NCBI GenBank assembly: GCA_022605955.1
Contig: JAKCOZ010000009.1
Coordinates: 2,852,001-2,916,000 of the forward strand
DNA length: 64,000 bases
Direction: 5' to 3'
Source of the DNA: Rallus limicola
Lineage: Eukaryota > Chordata > Aves > Gruiformes > Rallidae
Position numbers and translations under genes: made by a program. Shown in pieces: positions 34,060-44,900 of this stretch (within the stretch, counting starts at the first letter, position 1; each line of letters opens with the position of its first letter). The notes beneath the pieces were generated by a model, which had not been told where the DNA came from, did no database searches, and was given only the letters and a program-made list of their open reading frames with translations.

Positions 34060-34300
34060 CCCTCAGGGCTGTTTTATGTAATCAGGCACGTGGCTCTCCG
34101 CGTTATTTCCAGGCTTGCCAGGCAGGGAGCATCTCTGTTAAATGATGTCAATCTTCGCTGCACCGGCATTACAGCATCATAAAAAATTACAGAGCTGCTA
34201 TTTTTGGGTAGCAGCTCTCTCCGACTCGGTGAATAAATGCATCTCTCCATATGACTCACTCAGGGGATTATTAATAGACACAAAAGCAGAACGCCAAAAA
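34060..34300. promoter_or_regulatory. Candidate conserved non-coding element with hairpin
   Basis: An AT-rich island within GC-richer flanks, with many short regulatory-looking words (TAATCAGG, CACGTG, AATGATGTCAAT, GACTCACTCA) and a perfect 10-bp inverted repeat at 34191-34218. The appearance suggests an enhancer-type element; conservation was not tested. Confidence 0.35.
34191..34218. repeat. Perfect 10-bp inverted repeat (hairpin)
   Basis: AGAGCTGCTA, an 8-nt loop TTTTTGGG, then TAGCAGCTCT. The flanking bases do not pair, so the stem is too short for a microRNA precursor. It could be a cruciform or palindromic binding site. Confidence 0.8.
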
Positions 34301-34359
34301 CCCCCGGAATATTGCTCAGTTCCCACATGGAGCTTTCTGGCTTCTCCCAGCAATTGCGC

Positions 34360-37300
34360 TCCAGAGCTTTTTGTCCCAAAATTTCATTTTAAAAAAAAAT
34401 ATATATACATGTCTATATACATATACAGGGGAACAAATTTTCTATTCAACTCACAGCTTGAAGGCTTGGGGGGACGGGAGGGGAAGGAAAGGCTGCAGAG
34501 ACAGAGGATGCTCCTTGCTCCAGCTCTGGTGTGCAGGGTACCAGCCCCACAGGCCACTGCTGCGGGCAAACAGACCCATTGAGGCGAAGCTGCTGCTGTT
34601 AACAAACCCTGAAATAAAAACTCAGCTCTCCTGCTTTAAACAGAAACCATCCGGGATGGCAGAGCAGTGGGGTGGGGGGAGGAGAAGCGAGTTGTTTCAA
34701 GAGGGAAGGAATCACAGGTGTCTCATTTTGCTGCCTAACAGCCAGTGGATAAATCGGGGATAGGCAGCAATTGGACAAAGATACAGACTCAAGCCTGGAG
34801 CTTGCCCCCAGTCGCCCCATCCCCAGGGCTGGCTGCTCCATTCAACCAGCTTTTTTGGGTAGATATGGTGGAAGCCATCAGCGGGGTCCTCCACACCATC
34901 CTGGCCCAGTGCAACATGGAACTGCTGCCCTCAGAGAGCAGCAGCTTTGGTAATGTGGGCAAACCTTCAGAGAGCATCATGCTTTTCCCCCAAAACACTC
35001 TGCCGAGACGCTGCTGTGGGTGCAGGGAATAGGTGTCCCTGAGAATGGTGTCACAGCTGGCTGTTATAAAGCAGATTTGTGGTTGTACATGTTTATGGTG
35101 AAGATGATGGTGATGGCCCTTCCATCTCCCAAGTTCAGAGAGCATTGCCCAGATATCAGAGGCTGTTGGACTCCACCAGCTGTCCTGTCCTGCAGTGCCC
35201 CTGTCCCGGGGTTCGTGTCCCTTCACTACAGGGCAGTAACACAGATTTTCACCCCCAAGCTTGCCCAGCTCTTTGGATGCTTGACATCAAAGCTTCCTCC
35301 CTGACAATAAAGTAAACCACCTACCCCTACAAAACTGTCCCTCTGGTCCTCATCTCCCCACTCCCACACATCTCCAGGATGAGACTTAATAGAGAAACAT
35401 TTTGGCGTGAAAAGGTGGTTTCCTAGTAGTAGGATGACCTGATGCAGTGGCCAACAGGCAGTGATCCTCTGTCCCGCTTGTCACAGGGGGTTCTTGCAGG
35501 TCACCAAACTTTACAGGTGGTGTGGGCTTCAGAAAGTGTTCTTTAGTGTTCATAAGGTTAGAGGTGCAAGTTTCCGGAGGTGACCATCCCAGCATGTGGC
35601 TTCATGGAGCCTGGAGCACTTCATATGTGGCAGTGGGTGGCAGGGAGCTGCCAAGTTGATGAGGAGGAGAGAGAGGGGGGTGTGTCCCATCTGGGGGGAC
35701 TCCAAGTTGGGGAGGGGAGGGCACCTGATGCCCCATCAGAGTGCACATTTGAAAGCAAACGTGAAATAGCCAGTGTGGCAGGAGGTGGTGTAAACCGTGA
35801 GTACAAAACATGCCTGTTGGACTCGAAGCCTGCGTGGCATCACGGGCTGTCACGTGGGAAGCAACAATGCTGCCCAAAGCTGTTGGTGGGGCAGAAATGC
35901 CCACAGCAGCTGCAAGTCGTCCCTTGGCAGTCGCTGAGATTACCGGGCTGGAAGCGTCTTCTGAAGGTCTGTGTGTCAGCCAAACCCATCTGGAGTTGAG
36001 TCATCGCTAACTCTCAAATCAAAGTGACAGGTAATTACTGTTTTATAGACTTGATAAAACTGAAATAGCTGAGAACTATTTATCTTCTGTCTTTCATACA
36101 ACAATGTCGGTGTCTTCAGAGCTTAAATATGTGTTTAAACATCTGCCCCATCGCTCCAGTCTCACACTGCAGATGTTAAAGCGCTTGTGCTGCCTCGTGG
36201 GCAGTGCCAGGCATCGGCCTGGGCTCTCCCTGAGCTCAGTGCAGAGCACCATAGGTGACTGCCATCGCCTTTGTGCGGCAGCTCCACCAGGTACAGCTCC
36301 TCCAGCTGCAGGGAGGTCAGAGCCTGCCCAGCGCACGTGGGGACGGTGGGGTGAGGGCCTTCGTGGGCTGTCAGGAGCAGGAGAGCATGGCTGCTCCTGA
36401 CCCGTGCGCGAAGGGATGGAGACGTGGTGTGAGTCAGCCTGGGATCCGTGTGGCCACAAAGGCCTCGTGGTGAAGGAGGATGCGAAGCTGGGTCCTGGCA
36501 GGGAGCCTTACTCCAAAAAAAAAGCCCTCTGACTGAAGGCCAAGGAAGAAATGAATGTTGGGTTTTGGGTGGCCGCGGTTTGGGACTGAAGCCCAGTGTC
36601 AGAGAAAGGCTTGCGGGAGTCAGGACCCAGCAGAGGAGTAACTGGCTGGTCTGAGGATCCTCTTCAAGGGCCTTTTGGCCAAGGGCTGCAGGCTGGTTTC
36701 TCTGTCCATCCTCTGTCTGCTCTCTGCCTGTGCCACCATAACGTGCTACGTGTCTCCCCACAGCACCGGGGATCCGACCCACCCCTGGGCACACGTCCTG
36801 TGTGCCAGGCAGAGTGGATCCTGGGTCAGGTGAAACGGGACAGGTTGGGGCTTTGCTCAAGTCCTCCAACAGCTTCTTGAAGTCCTGGCACTGGAGAGGA
36901 ACCACTTCCAGTCCCTTGGATTGCACACAGACCTGGCCCAGGCCATGTTCTGCCTGGAGTCCCGAGGGAAAAGGTAGGAGTGTCAGTGTCTGAGTGATGT
37001 GGGATGATCTGCAGCCTGCTGAGAAGCAAAAAAACCCCACATTGATACAGCTTTGGGGTTCTTTCATCTAATTTTCGTGCAGAATCCTGTGCTTCAAGCC
37101 TTGCTTTGTGACAAGCGCTGCTCAGTGTTACAGGGTGAAGCTTTGGAGGCGCAGCAATGCCTTGGCATCAAAGGGCGGTGCTGTCAGCCTGAAGTAGGAT
37201 GTCCCCTTCCTCCCAAAAAAGCTCAGGAATGCCACAGGCCAGGCTCTGAACCCATGCTGCAAGCAGCAGTGGAGTGGCCAGCTCCAACTTGGGCCCTTAA

Positions 37301-38380
37301 GTGTAACTAAGCCTAAGGCACCCCACTGCACCTCGGCTAGCAGGGTAAAGCCTCTGCTTCCTCCGAGAGCTGGACAGAGGGTGGAAGGGTTTGGGAGGGG
37401 TCACAGGTTAAGAGGCTGTGCTGCAGTAGATACAAACCTGAGATGGGTGGTGGCAGGAGGAAGCCATGGCCAAAACTGCAGGGAACCCTACTGATGGCAC
37501 AATGTGTCCCCATCCCAGTTAGAATTGGTGGACACAAACCCCCAGGGAGACACCAGCAAACAGATGGTCTTTTCCAGGCATCACTGCCCAGGTCATCCAC
37601 GTCCTGTGAGCACCACCTCAACCTGCACCCAGACTGCCCCAAGAGCACCAACGTTCCATCCCAACGGTGCCCAGCAAGCCCTGCTCGTTAGGTGACTGGC
37701 GATGACAATGCAACGACATGGGATATAGGCCAGCTCTGGTGTGCTGGCTTTGTGCCTGCCTGGGATGGAGCATCCAGCCAGGCAGCCCTTGGAGGGATGC
37801 AGGTCCCTTGGGTTGGGAGGCTTCTGCACACACTGGCTGCAGCACAAGGCTGGATCCAGGCACGGCAACTCCTCCACAGTTCGTCTCTTCACTCTTGCCC
37901 AGGGCTAATGCTTGGCTCAGGCGCCGAGGAGGAAAGCTGGCATGGCTTGAGGGGCTTTAGAGGAAGGAAAAAGCACATTGAGGGAAGAAGGTCACAAACC
38001 TCTTCACCACAACTCTTTCCAAGCCCCCAGAATGTGACTCAGAGCTTCCTAAATCCCACATCAGCCTCCTAAAGAGAGGCTTGGCCCCAAAGCATTGAAC
38101 AGAAGCCTCGAAACCCCCTTTAGAAGCCAAGTGCTGTGTACCAGAGAGGCGGGTGCCTTCCTTTCCCATCCTCCTCTTTTCCACCCCACTTGAGCAATGG
38201 AACATGGGGGTTGGCTTCAAGGAAGAAGGCATTTTGGGCTACCATAACCTGCTCATGTGGGTACAGAGCCCGGCCCCTGTGAGTATCTGAACCGAGATTT
38301 GCTGGGACCACACAAAGGTGGAAGGAAGAAATCGAGTTAAGAAGCAGCATCCAGCCCAGTGACCTTCTGGCTCTGCTTTT
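34360..38380. other. Intergenic DNA
   Basis: GC-rich with no transposon I recognise. An AT-rich stretch near 36000-36150 (CAAATCAAAG, CAGGTAATTACTG) resembles regulatory DNA. The longest open frame (36162-37067, minus, 301 codons) has no recognisable domain and is probably chance. Confidence 0.55.
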
Positions 38381-38396
38381 GGCATGATGCCACCTC

Positions 38397-38401
<5 letters not shown>

Positions 38402-38431
<30 letters not shown>
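38402..38431 (+). repeat. Poly-G tract of 30 bases
   Basis: Uninterrupted run of 30 G. It can form G-quadruplexes, and its length in the assembly is unreliable. It creates poly-proline and poly-glycine runs in chance open frames. Confidence 0.95.
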
Positions 38432-38432
<1 letters not shown>

Positions 38433-38949
38433 CCCTGCTTGCTCTGGCCACGCTCTCCTGTTTTGATGGATGCTGGAGGCTTGAGGAGCTGGTTATCCCG
38501 CTTCAGGGAGCCAAGAGGACAGCTCAGCACCTGAGGTGTGAGGGGCGTCAACCTGAATGTTCTCCACAGGTTTCAGACCTTGGAGAGGAAAGGAGAGGTT
38601 CTGCCCCCAGTGTTGTGTCTGTGAGTAGGGCTCCTATCAGTCACTCACCGGCACCACCTTGGCTTTTCCTTATCCCAGAGAGTTTAAAAACAAGTCTCCT
38701 GCCTGGCCAAGAAGTTGAGCCAGCTGAAAACCACCAAGAAGCTCCTGGGTCCTGCCTGGCACACCATGCTGGTTGCAAGATGTGCTGTGGCCAAGGACTT
38801 TCTGACTTGATATGACCAGGCAAACCCTCTCCTGCCCTGCCCCAAACCTTGATTCCATCCATGTGTCTCAGAGAAGGGTAGAGATAATCTAAGCCAGTTG
38901 CTCCTCACTCCAGTCCCACCAGAAACCTGGGGCAGCCCTGGAGCTCCTT

Positions 38950-39405
38950 GGCTCCAAAGACACTGCCTGATGCTCTCTGCCTAATGCTCTCCAAACTCCA
39001 AAGACACTGCCTGATGCTCTCCAAACTCCAAAGACACTGCCTGATGCTCTCCAAAGACACTGCCTGATGCTCTCCAAACTCCAAAGACACTGCCTGATGC
39101 CCTCCAAACCCCAAAGACACTGCCTGATGCTCTCCAAAGACACTGCCTGATGCTCTCCAAACTCCAAAGACACTGCCTGATGCTCTCCAAACTCCAAAGG
39201 CAATGCCTGATGCCCTCCAAACCCCAAAGACACTGCCTGATGCTCTCCAAAGACACTGCCTGATGCTCTCCAAACTCCAAAGACACTGCCTGATGCTCTC
39301 CAAAGACACTGCCTGATGCTCTCCAAACTCCAAAGACACTGCCTGATGCTCTCCAAAGACACTGCCTGATGCTCTCCAAACTCCAAAGACAAGGCCTGAT
39401 GCTTT
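38950..39405 (-). repeat. Minisatellite, 30-bp and 23-bp units
   Basis: About 17 occurrences of CTGCCTGATG or close variants, spaced by a 30-bp unit (CTCTCCAAACTCCAAAGACA after the core) or a 23-bp unit lacking CTCCAAA. Some 53-bp dimers and a block of about 113 bp are themselves repeated (near 39097 and 39211). On the minus strand all three frames stay open. A CRISPR array is excluded because there are no unique spacers. Confidence 0.95.
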
Positions 39406-39429
39406 CCAAACCTCCTGCCCATCCTCACA

Positions 39430-41204
39430 GCTCCACAAGCAGCAGGCTGGTCTGTGCTGGGATTGTCATCTAACAGCCTGTCAGTGGGGTTCCAATTGAC
39501 ACGGGCGATTAAAGCTCTTCCCCATCAATTCTAGGGTTATGGACAGGTGGGAACTGCTTTTCCTCTCCCACAAAACTTCTGCCAAAGCCCCTGACTCCAG
39601 TGGCAGCATCAAGGAGCTCTGTGTAAAAGGCAGCTGGGGTAGTGAGGGGCTGTGCCTGTGAGACGGGGGTTGTACAGGGAAATTCATGCACAAGGTGTTG
39701 GGCGGCTGGATAACGAACCGCGGCTCAAGGCTGGACCCAGTTCCGTCACTCTTGTGCTACTTCTGAAAGCTTTTCTGAAGCACTTCTGAGAGAAGGATGT
39801 GTGGGCTCAAGCCCCAGGGCTCTTTATTAATTAAAACCTTTAAATAATTGAAAAAGGCAGTCTCTGGAGTCTCCGTAGCACGGCTACCTGCTCGAGAGCT
39901 GGCATCAATTATGGGGAGAAATGCTATGCGAGAGGACAGCGTCATCACCTGGAAGAATTTGTTACCCATCAAATGGCTCCACGGAGCATCCACTGAGAGA
40001 TGCCACCAGCCCTAAGAAGGATGGCAGGATGGGAGGAAGGCTGCGAAGCCTCATCCCCAGGGACATCAGGATGCTCAGGAAGAGTCGCGTGGTCAAAGCG
40101 GCAGCAGAAACGCGGCGACGATTTAGGCAAGTCGGCAGTTCCTGGAAATTCCTGGCCACTAACAGGCAGCTGTGGAGCTTTCCTGTGCTTAGCACCTCCT
40201 CTCCTCAGGAGGCCTGGGAGAACCTGAGGTCTGGGAGAACCTGAGGTAGATGGGGCATGAGCAGCTTGCAGCATTCAGGAAGAGCTCCTACCTGAAGACA
40301 GCACAGCCTCACCTGCACCGCGGGGAAAGCCGCTGGCGCTGGGCGTGCTCACATCCAGCCCTGTAAGACAAACTCCCAGGTCTCCCTCTCCCTCTCTCCC
40401 TGCTTCCTGCCTGTCCCAAAATCCCATGTGGGGCAGGAAGCCTGTGGAGGTTGCTTTTCTTCTGGGGCTTTTTGGACATGCTGTAGGTATGGCACAGCGC
40501 TGGCAGGGAACAAAATCTCCTGAGGTGGACAGTCCAACCCCAATGGGAGCCAGTGCTGGGGGAATGTCTTCAGTCAAGAAGGTCCCTGGCATTTTAAAGA
40601 TTTTCTGAAGCCACAGGTGACTTTTGGGGGACTTGGAACCCTTTGACAGCTGCTCTTCAGAAGGGCCAGGGAAAACCAGCCACCACTAAAGGGTTTTGGG
40701 CTGTGTGCCCCACACACGTGTCAGCAAAAGATGCTGGTGATGCCATCTCACAGTCTGTTCCACACACATCGTGGACATCAGAGCAATGCCATCAGTCTGA
40801 CAGAGAAACCTATGGCCCCACCAAGCTTTTCTGTGGGATGCAGCGCAACCCTGGCCCTCATACAGTGCCAAACACCAGCCCAGGTAACCATCTCCTCTGG
40901 GATAATAAAACCAGAAGGTCTAGTTCTTTTCCTTCAGGTTTTTGGGGGGGTTGTTTGGGGTTTTTTTAATCACAGGAGCATTTGTTAACAATATTACACC
41001 TGCTTTTCAGTAGGTGATACCCTCTGTGTGTAATTATGGAAAAATAAACCCTACAGAATGTGCAGCAGACACCCTGGTTGGCATGGAGCTGCTTTAAGAG
41101 CTGAGATCCACAGCCTTATCCATGCTGGTTTTGCCCTCCCTGCCTCCCCCCCTCACCCCCAGACTCTTAAAACATCACGTGGTAGGAAGGGTAAAAGACA
41201 AGAA
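39430..41204. other. DNA between the EDEM3 and C1orf21 3' ends
   Basis: No gene recognised. It may belong to a longer C1orf21 3'UTR, since the human transcript has a 3'UTR of several kilobases. The part at 39810-40000 is AT-rich and low in repeats and looks like a conserved element; TTTATT near 39829 is a possible distal minus-strand poly(A) signal. Confidence 0.45.
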
Positions 41205-41224
41205 TACATAAAAACAGTAAAATG

Positions 41225-41230
41225 TTTATT
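41225..41230 (-). terminator. C1orf21: C1orf21 polyadenylation signal (proximal candidate)
   Basis: TTTATT on the plus strand is AATAAA on the minus strand, 725 nt after the C1orf21 stop. It is the first perfect signal that I see. Distal sites may also be used. Confidence 0.5.
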
Positions 41231-41954
41231 TTCTTAGAAAAAAAGAGATTCAAAATGATTGTGATCACACTCCCATTCGTGCTCAGCAAAGCCAATACTG
41301 CAAGCTTAGTCCTTGATTAAGATACCTAGGTAAATGAAACTCTTTCTCCTCTTAACATACAAATCCCTGCTCCTGCATCGCTTCCAGTATCTCAGTGATA
41401 ACATGCTCTTAATGGATAACAGCTCCTCAGCTTCTTCTCAGAGGAGAAGCAAGGCCTGCTGCCATGGCAAAAACATCCCATCTCCAAAGCGTGAGATCAC
41501 CAGCAGTTAAGCAGCGCTCGGGCCCCAGCGCGGACTGACAGACAGCTTAAAGGGTGTTTCCTAGACGCCTGAACGGTCACTGACGGAAGCTTTAGTGGAA
41601 CACTACCTCATCCAATGATGGTAGGAAACAGGCCAGAAGCCTCGGTGAAACCAACAAAGGTCTTTCAGATGGAACTTGGAAGGATTTGCTGCGGATCTGG
41701 ACACGGAGAAAAGTGAGAAGTTGCAACGAGTTTTAACTAGCAGCAACAGAAACAGTTCCACCACGTGAGTCCTCAGCGAGCTTCCTCGTCTGTTCGTTAA
41801 GAAACACTGCAACTGAATGGAGCATATAATGTGGAAATGATCTTCTCTTCTGTTATGTAGTGCTGTTGGCTCTAGAAGACTCCCGAAAGGTCTCGACTGG
41901 GTTGTAATCTATTTACACAGCAGTAACTCCCCGGGGCGAGCGGCGGCATTGGCA
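41231..41954 (-). other. C1orf21: C1orf21 3' untranslated region (minimum)
   Basis: Sequence from the stop codon to the first AATAAA on the minus strand. It contains a Pumilio-type TGTAAATA (41910-41917 on the minus strand) 38 nt after the stop. No transposon is present. Confidence 0.55.
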
Positions 41955-41993
41955 CTATGTGACATCCTCCTCTTCTGAACAATAGTCACGGCC
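41955..41993 (-). CDS. C1orf21: C1orf21 last coding exon ([12 protein letters not shown], stop)
   Basis: Twelve codons and TAG. The human end is [12 protein letters not shown], so only one residue differs. The acceptor CCACAG lies at 41994-41999 on the minus strand. Phase 0 joins it to ...DEKIEK. Confidence 0.93.
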   Translation of the reverse strand, partial: GRDYCSEEEDVT

Positions 41994-44900
41994 CTGTGGA
42001 AGGAGAAAAGGCAGAGAGTTTGGAAACTCCTACCTGAGTTACAAACTACCTTACAAACTACCTTACAAACTACCTTACAAACTACTATAGAGTTTGTAAA
42101 CTACTGCTCATAGGAGTAATGCGACGTGCTCGCACACAGCAGGTCCTTAAACCCAAGAGATTTAAGTTCAGGGAGGGGTAGAAACCTTAAAAAGTAAGTT
42201 CAGGCAACTCCTCCAGCTGTTTTGGGAAGGTCTGCATGAACTCAGGAGGAGACCCTTCCCTCTGCACCACTGCTGACCTCCTAAATGTCATCCTTTCCAG
42301 TGAATCCCCAGGCGAGCTGTCTGATGACCATTCTGTGCAAAGATGCACCTTGGTGGCCAGAGCCCATGAAGCCCTGGAGAAAACCCAATCTCTGAGGCAG
42401 CAGCAGCAAAGCTCATAATCCTGTGATATTCCCAGGATATTCCATCTGACACCCTCAGCAGAGATGCCATTTCTATTGGGGGGAAAGGGCAATTCACAAA
42501 TCCACAAATCACAGGCCAGTTGTGGTATGTCCCACAGCTCATCCCAAACACAAGACTGGCAGCAATATCCATCTGTGTGACCCTCAGGAAGGTCTGGAGG
42601 AGGTACAACCTGTCCCTCACCAGCTGCTCCTTGCCAAGACAGGACCCTCTGTCATCGTTTCTCTACACAACAACAGGCAGAGCACCCAAGATGCTCGTGA
42701 AGCGATGTCTCACCCAGGCATGGAAAGCCCAGCAGCCAAGCAGGGGGCTGGCAAAGGAGAAGACAAGGAGAAACACCAGAGTCTGAAGCATAAAAGCTCC
42801 ACATCACTCTGTAAGCCAGAGAGCCCAACTCAGAGGTGGTGAAACAGGTGAAATTCTACCAACCCAGGGGCACCCAGTGGCCCCAGAAATCCAGAGTGGT
42901 CAATGTCCTGGCTGGAAAGAGGAGGGGGAAAGAAAATGGGTGAGGGGAGCACGCAGGGAAAAGAGGGGGGGATGTTTCTCAATGCAGCACTCAGTTCATT
43001 TGGGCTGCAGACCTGGGGCACACGTTGGGAACAAAGGCTCCAAAACTAAAATCCCACTGAGTGAGGACCCTGCTTTGGCAGGGGGGTTGGACTCAATGAG
43101 CTCTGGAGCTCCCTTCCAACCTCCAGGACTCTGTGATGCTGGGACTGCCGAGCTTGCTTTGCTGGAGGGCTTGCACCCAGGAATGTGCCATGCTTTCCCA
43201 GCTCTCTCAGAGCCAATATGAGTAGGAAAAGGGCTCTCTCAGTATGCTAAAAAAGCCCCCAGAGACTGAGCAGCCCTCATTTCAGTTCAGTCCTCACTGA
43301 CCCAGAAAGAAAAGGAAACACAACCCTCTTTTTTTAAAGTAAAAGATTTAACTTAGAAAGAAGGGATGCTGAAACACTCTGCACCCAAACCCTTCGAGAC
43401 TTAAACTGGTGGTGATGAAGGCTTTGGCCAACATCCTTCAGAGCTGTCAACTGATGAGTGAGGCTCAGGCGCTGCCAGATCCCTTTTCCCCTGCCCAAGA
43501 GGGAGCTCTGTGGCCCATCACTCCCCACCACGCTCTGAACCAGGTGCCATCTGTGCTGTTAGAAGAGGCAAACGGACCCAAAAGCCCTGAAGAAAGCAGC
43601 GTATCTTTCCTCCCATTGCACCTGCTGTTCTTCTCATTCTGGGGCTGCTCTGTGGCAGCTGAGTGCATTGCTCCTCCAAAGGATGCCAAGAAACCACACC
43701 AGAAGCAACGTGCTGCTGAAGCCCTCATGAGGGTGTGGAAAGGCCACCTCTCTCCCACCCCTGAAGGCTGCTGAGAGCCGCCGCTGCTGCCAGACGCTCT
43801 GTTTCCATCATCACACCGGTGGGGATGGAGCCACGTCAGTGTCTCAGAGGTGGCCTTCAAGGATGGCGCCAGCAGGCAGGGATGCTGTCACCATCCCAAG
43901 GATTTCAGCCCTTCCTGAAGGTGGAGGAAGGCAAAAACTGCCCAAAACAGCAGGAAGACCTCCCACACCATCCTGCAGCAATTCCACCTGCCGAGCCCAG
44001 CCCAGGCCCGCAGCCCTGACCCAACCAGCTCACTTGATGCCCAAACTGTGGTAACCAACAGCACGATGGGGACGGGGGGCACCAGGAAACACCCCCACGA
44101 TTGCTTGGTGGCTGGTGGAAGCCTTCACATCCACTGCCTGCCTCGGGCTGAGCACCACAAGGCAGGCAGTAGCGAAGGCAGCGCAGGCACAGCACGCTGG
44201 CAGCTCGCACACAGAACTGGGGGTTGCAGAGAAGGCGATGACCCCCTGGCCCAAACAGAGAGGGATCGTGGCTGGAAAATAAGGGTGTGGGATGGGTGGC
44301 CAAACCCCATCCCCTGCTGCCCAGGGGAGTGGGATCCAATGGCAGAAGAGCCACAAAGATCATAGCCAACAGCTCAGCCATGCTTTAGCTGTCCTTGATA
44401 GCACTGCCCATTCAGAAAGTTTTAAGGCTTGAGGGTGTTCACCAAGGGAGATGAGACTGGGATCACAGAATCACAGCATCACACAGTTGGAAAAGACCTC
44501 TGAGATCATGGAGTCCAACCATTCCTGTCCTGTGCTAACCCATATCCCTGAGCACCTCATCTACCCGTCTGTTAAACACACCCAGGGGTGGGGACTCAGC
44601 CCCCTCCCTGGGCAGCCTGTGTCAGGGCCTGACAACCCTTTTCAGGAAGAGCTTTTCCCTCACATCTGCTCTGCCCCTGCCCTGGCACAGCTTGAGCCCA
44701 TTGCCCCTCATCCTGTCACCTGTCCCCTGGCTGAAGAGACCATCACCCACCTCTCTGCACCCTCCTGTCAGGTCAGTGTAGGTGGGGATCAGGTCTCCCC
44801 TCAGCCTCCTCTTCTCCAGGCTGAACACCCCCAGCTCCCTCAGCCGCTCCTGGGAAGGTTTGCTCTCCAGCCCCTTCCCCAGCCTGGTTGCCCTTCTCTG

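Noticed and set aside
34191..34218. MicroRNA precursor
   Set aside because: The stem is only 10 bp and the flanks do not extend the pairing.
34740..35310. Possible short gene ending at the AATAAA near 35308
   Set aside because: No consistent frame, splice sites or recognisable protein support it.
38950..39405. CRISPR-like regular array
   Set aside because: There are no unique spacers. Every interval is the same unit or a deletion of it, and the genome is vertebrate. It is a minisatellite.
42187..44381. Several 100-160 codon open frames in the C1orf21 intron
   Set aside because: They overlap each other on both strands, lack splice context and have no recognisable domain.
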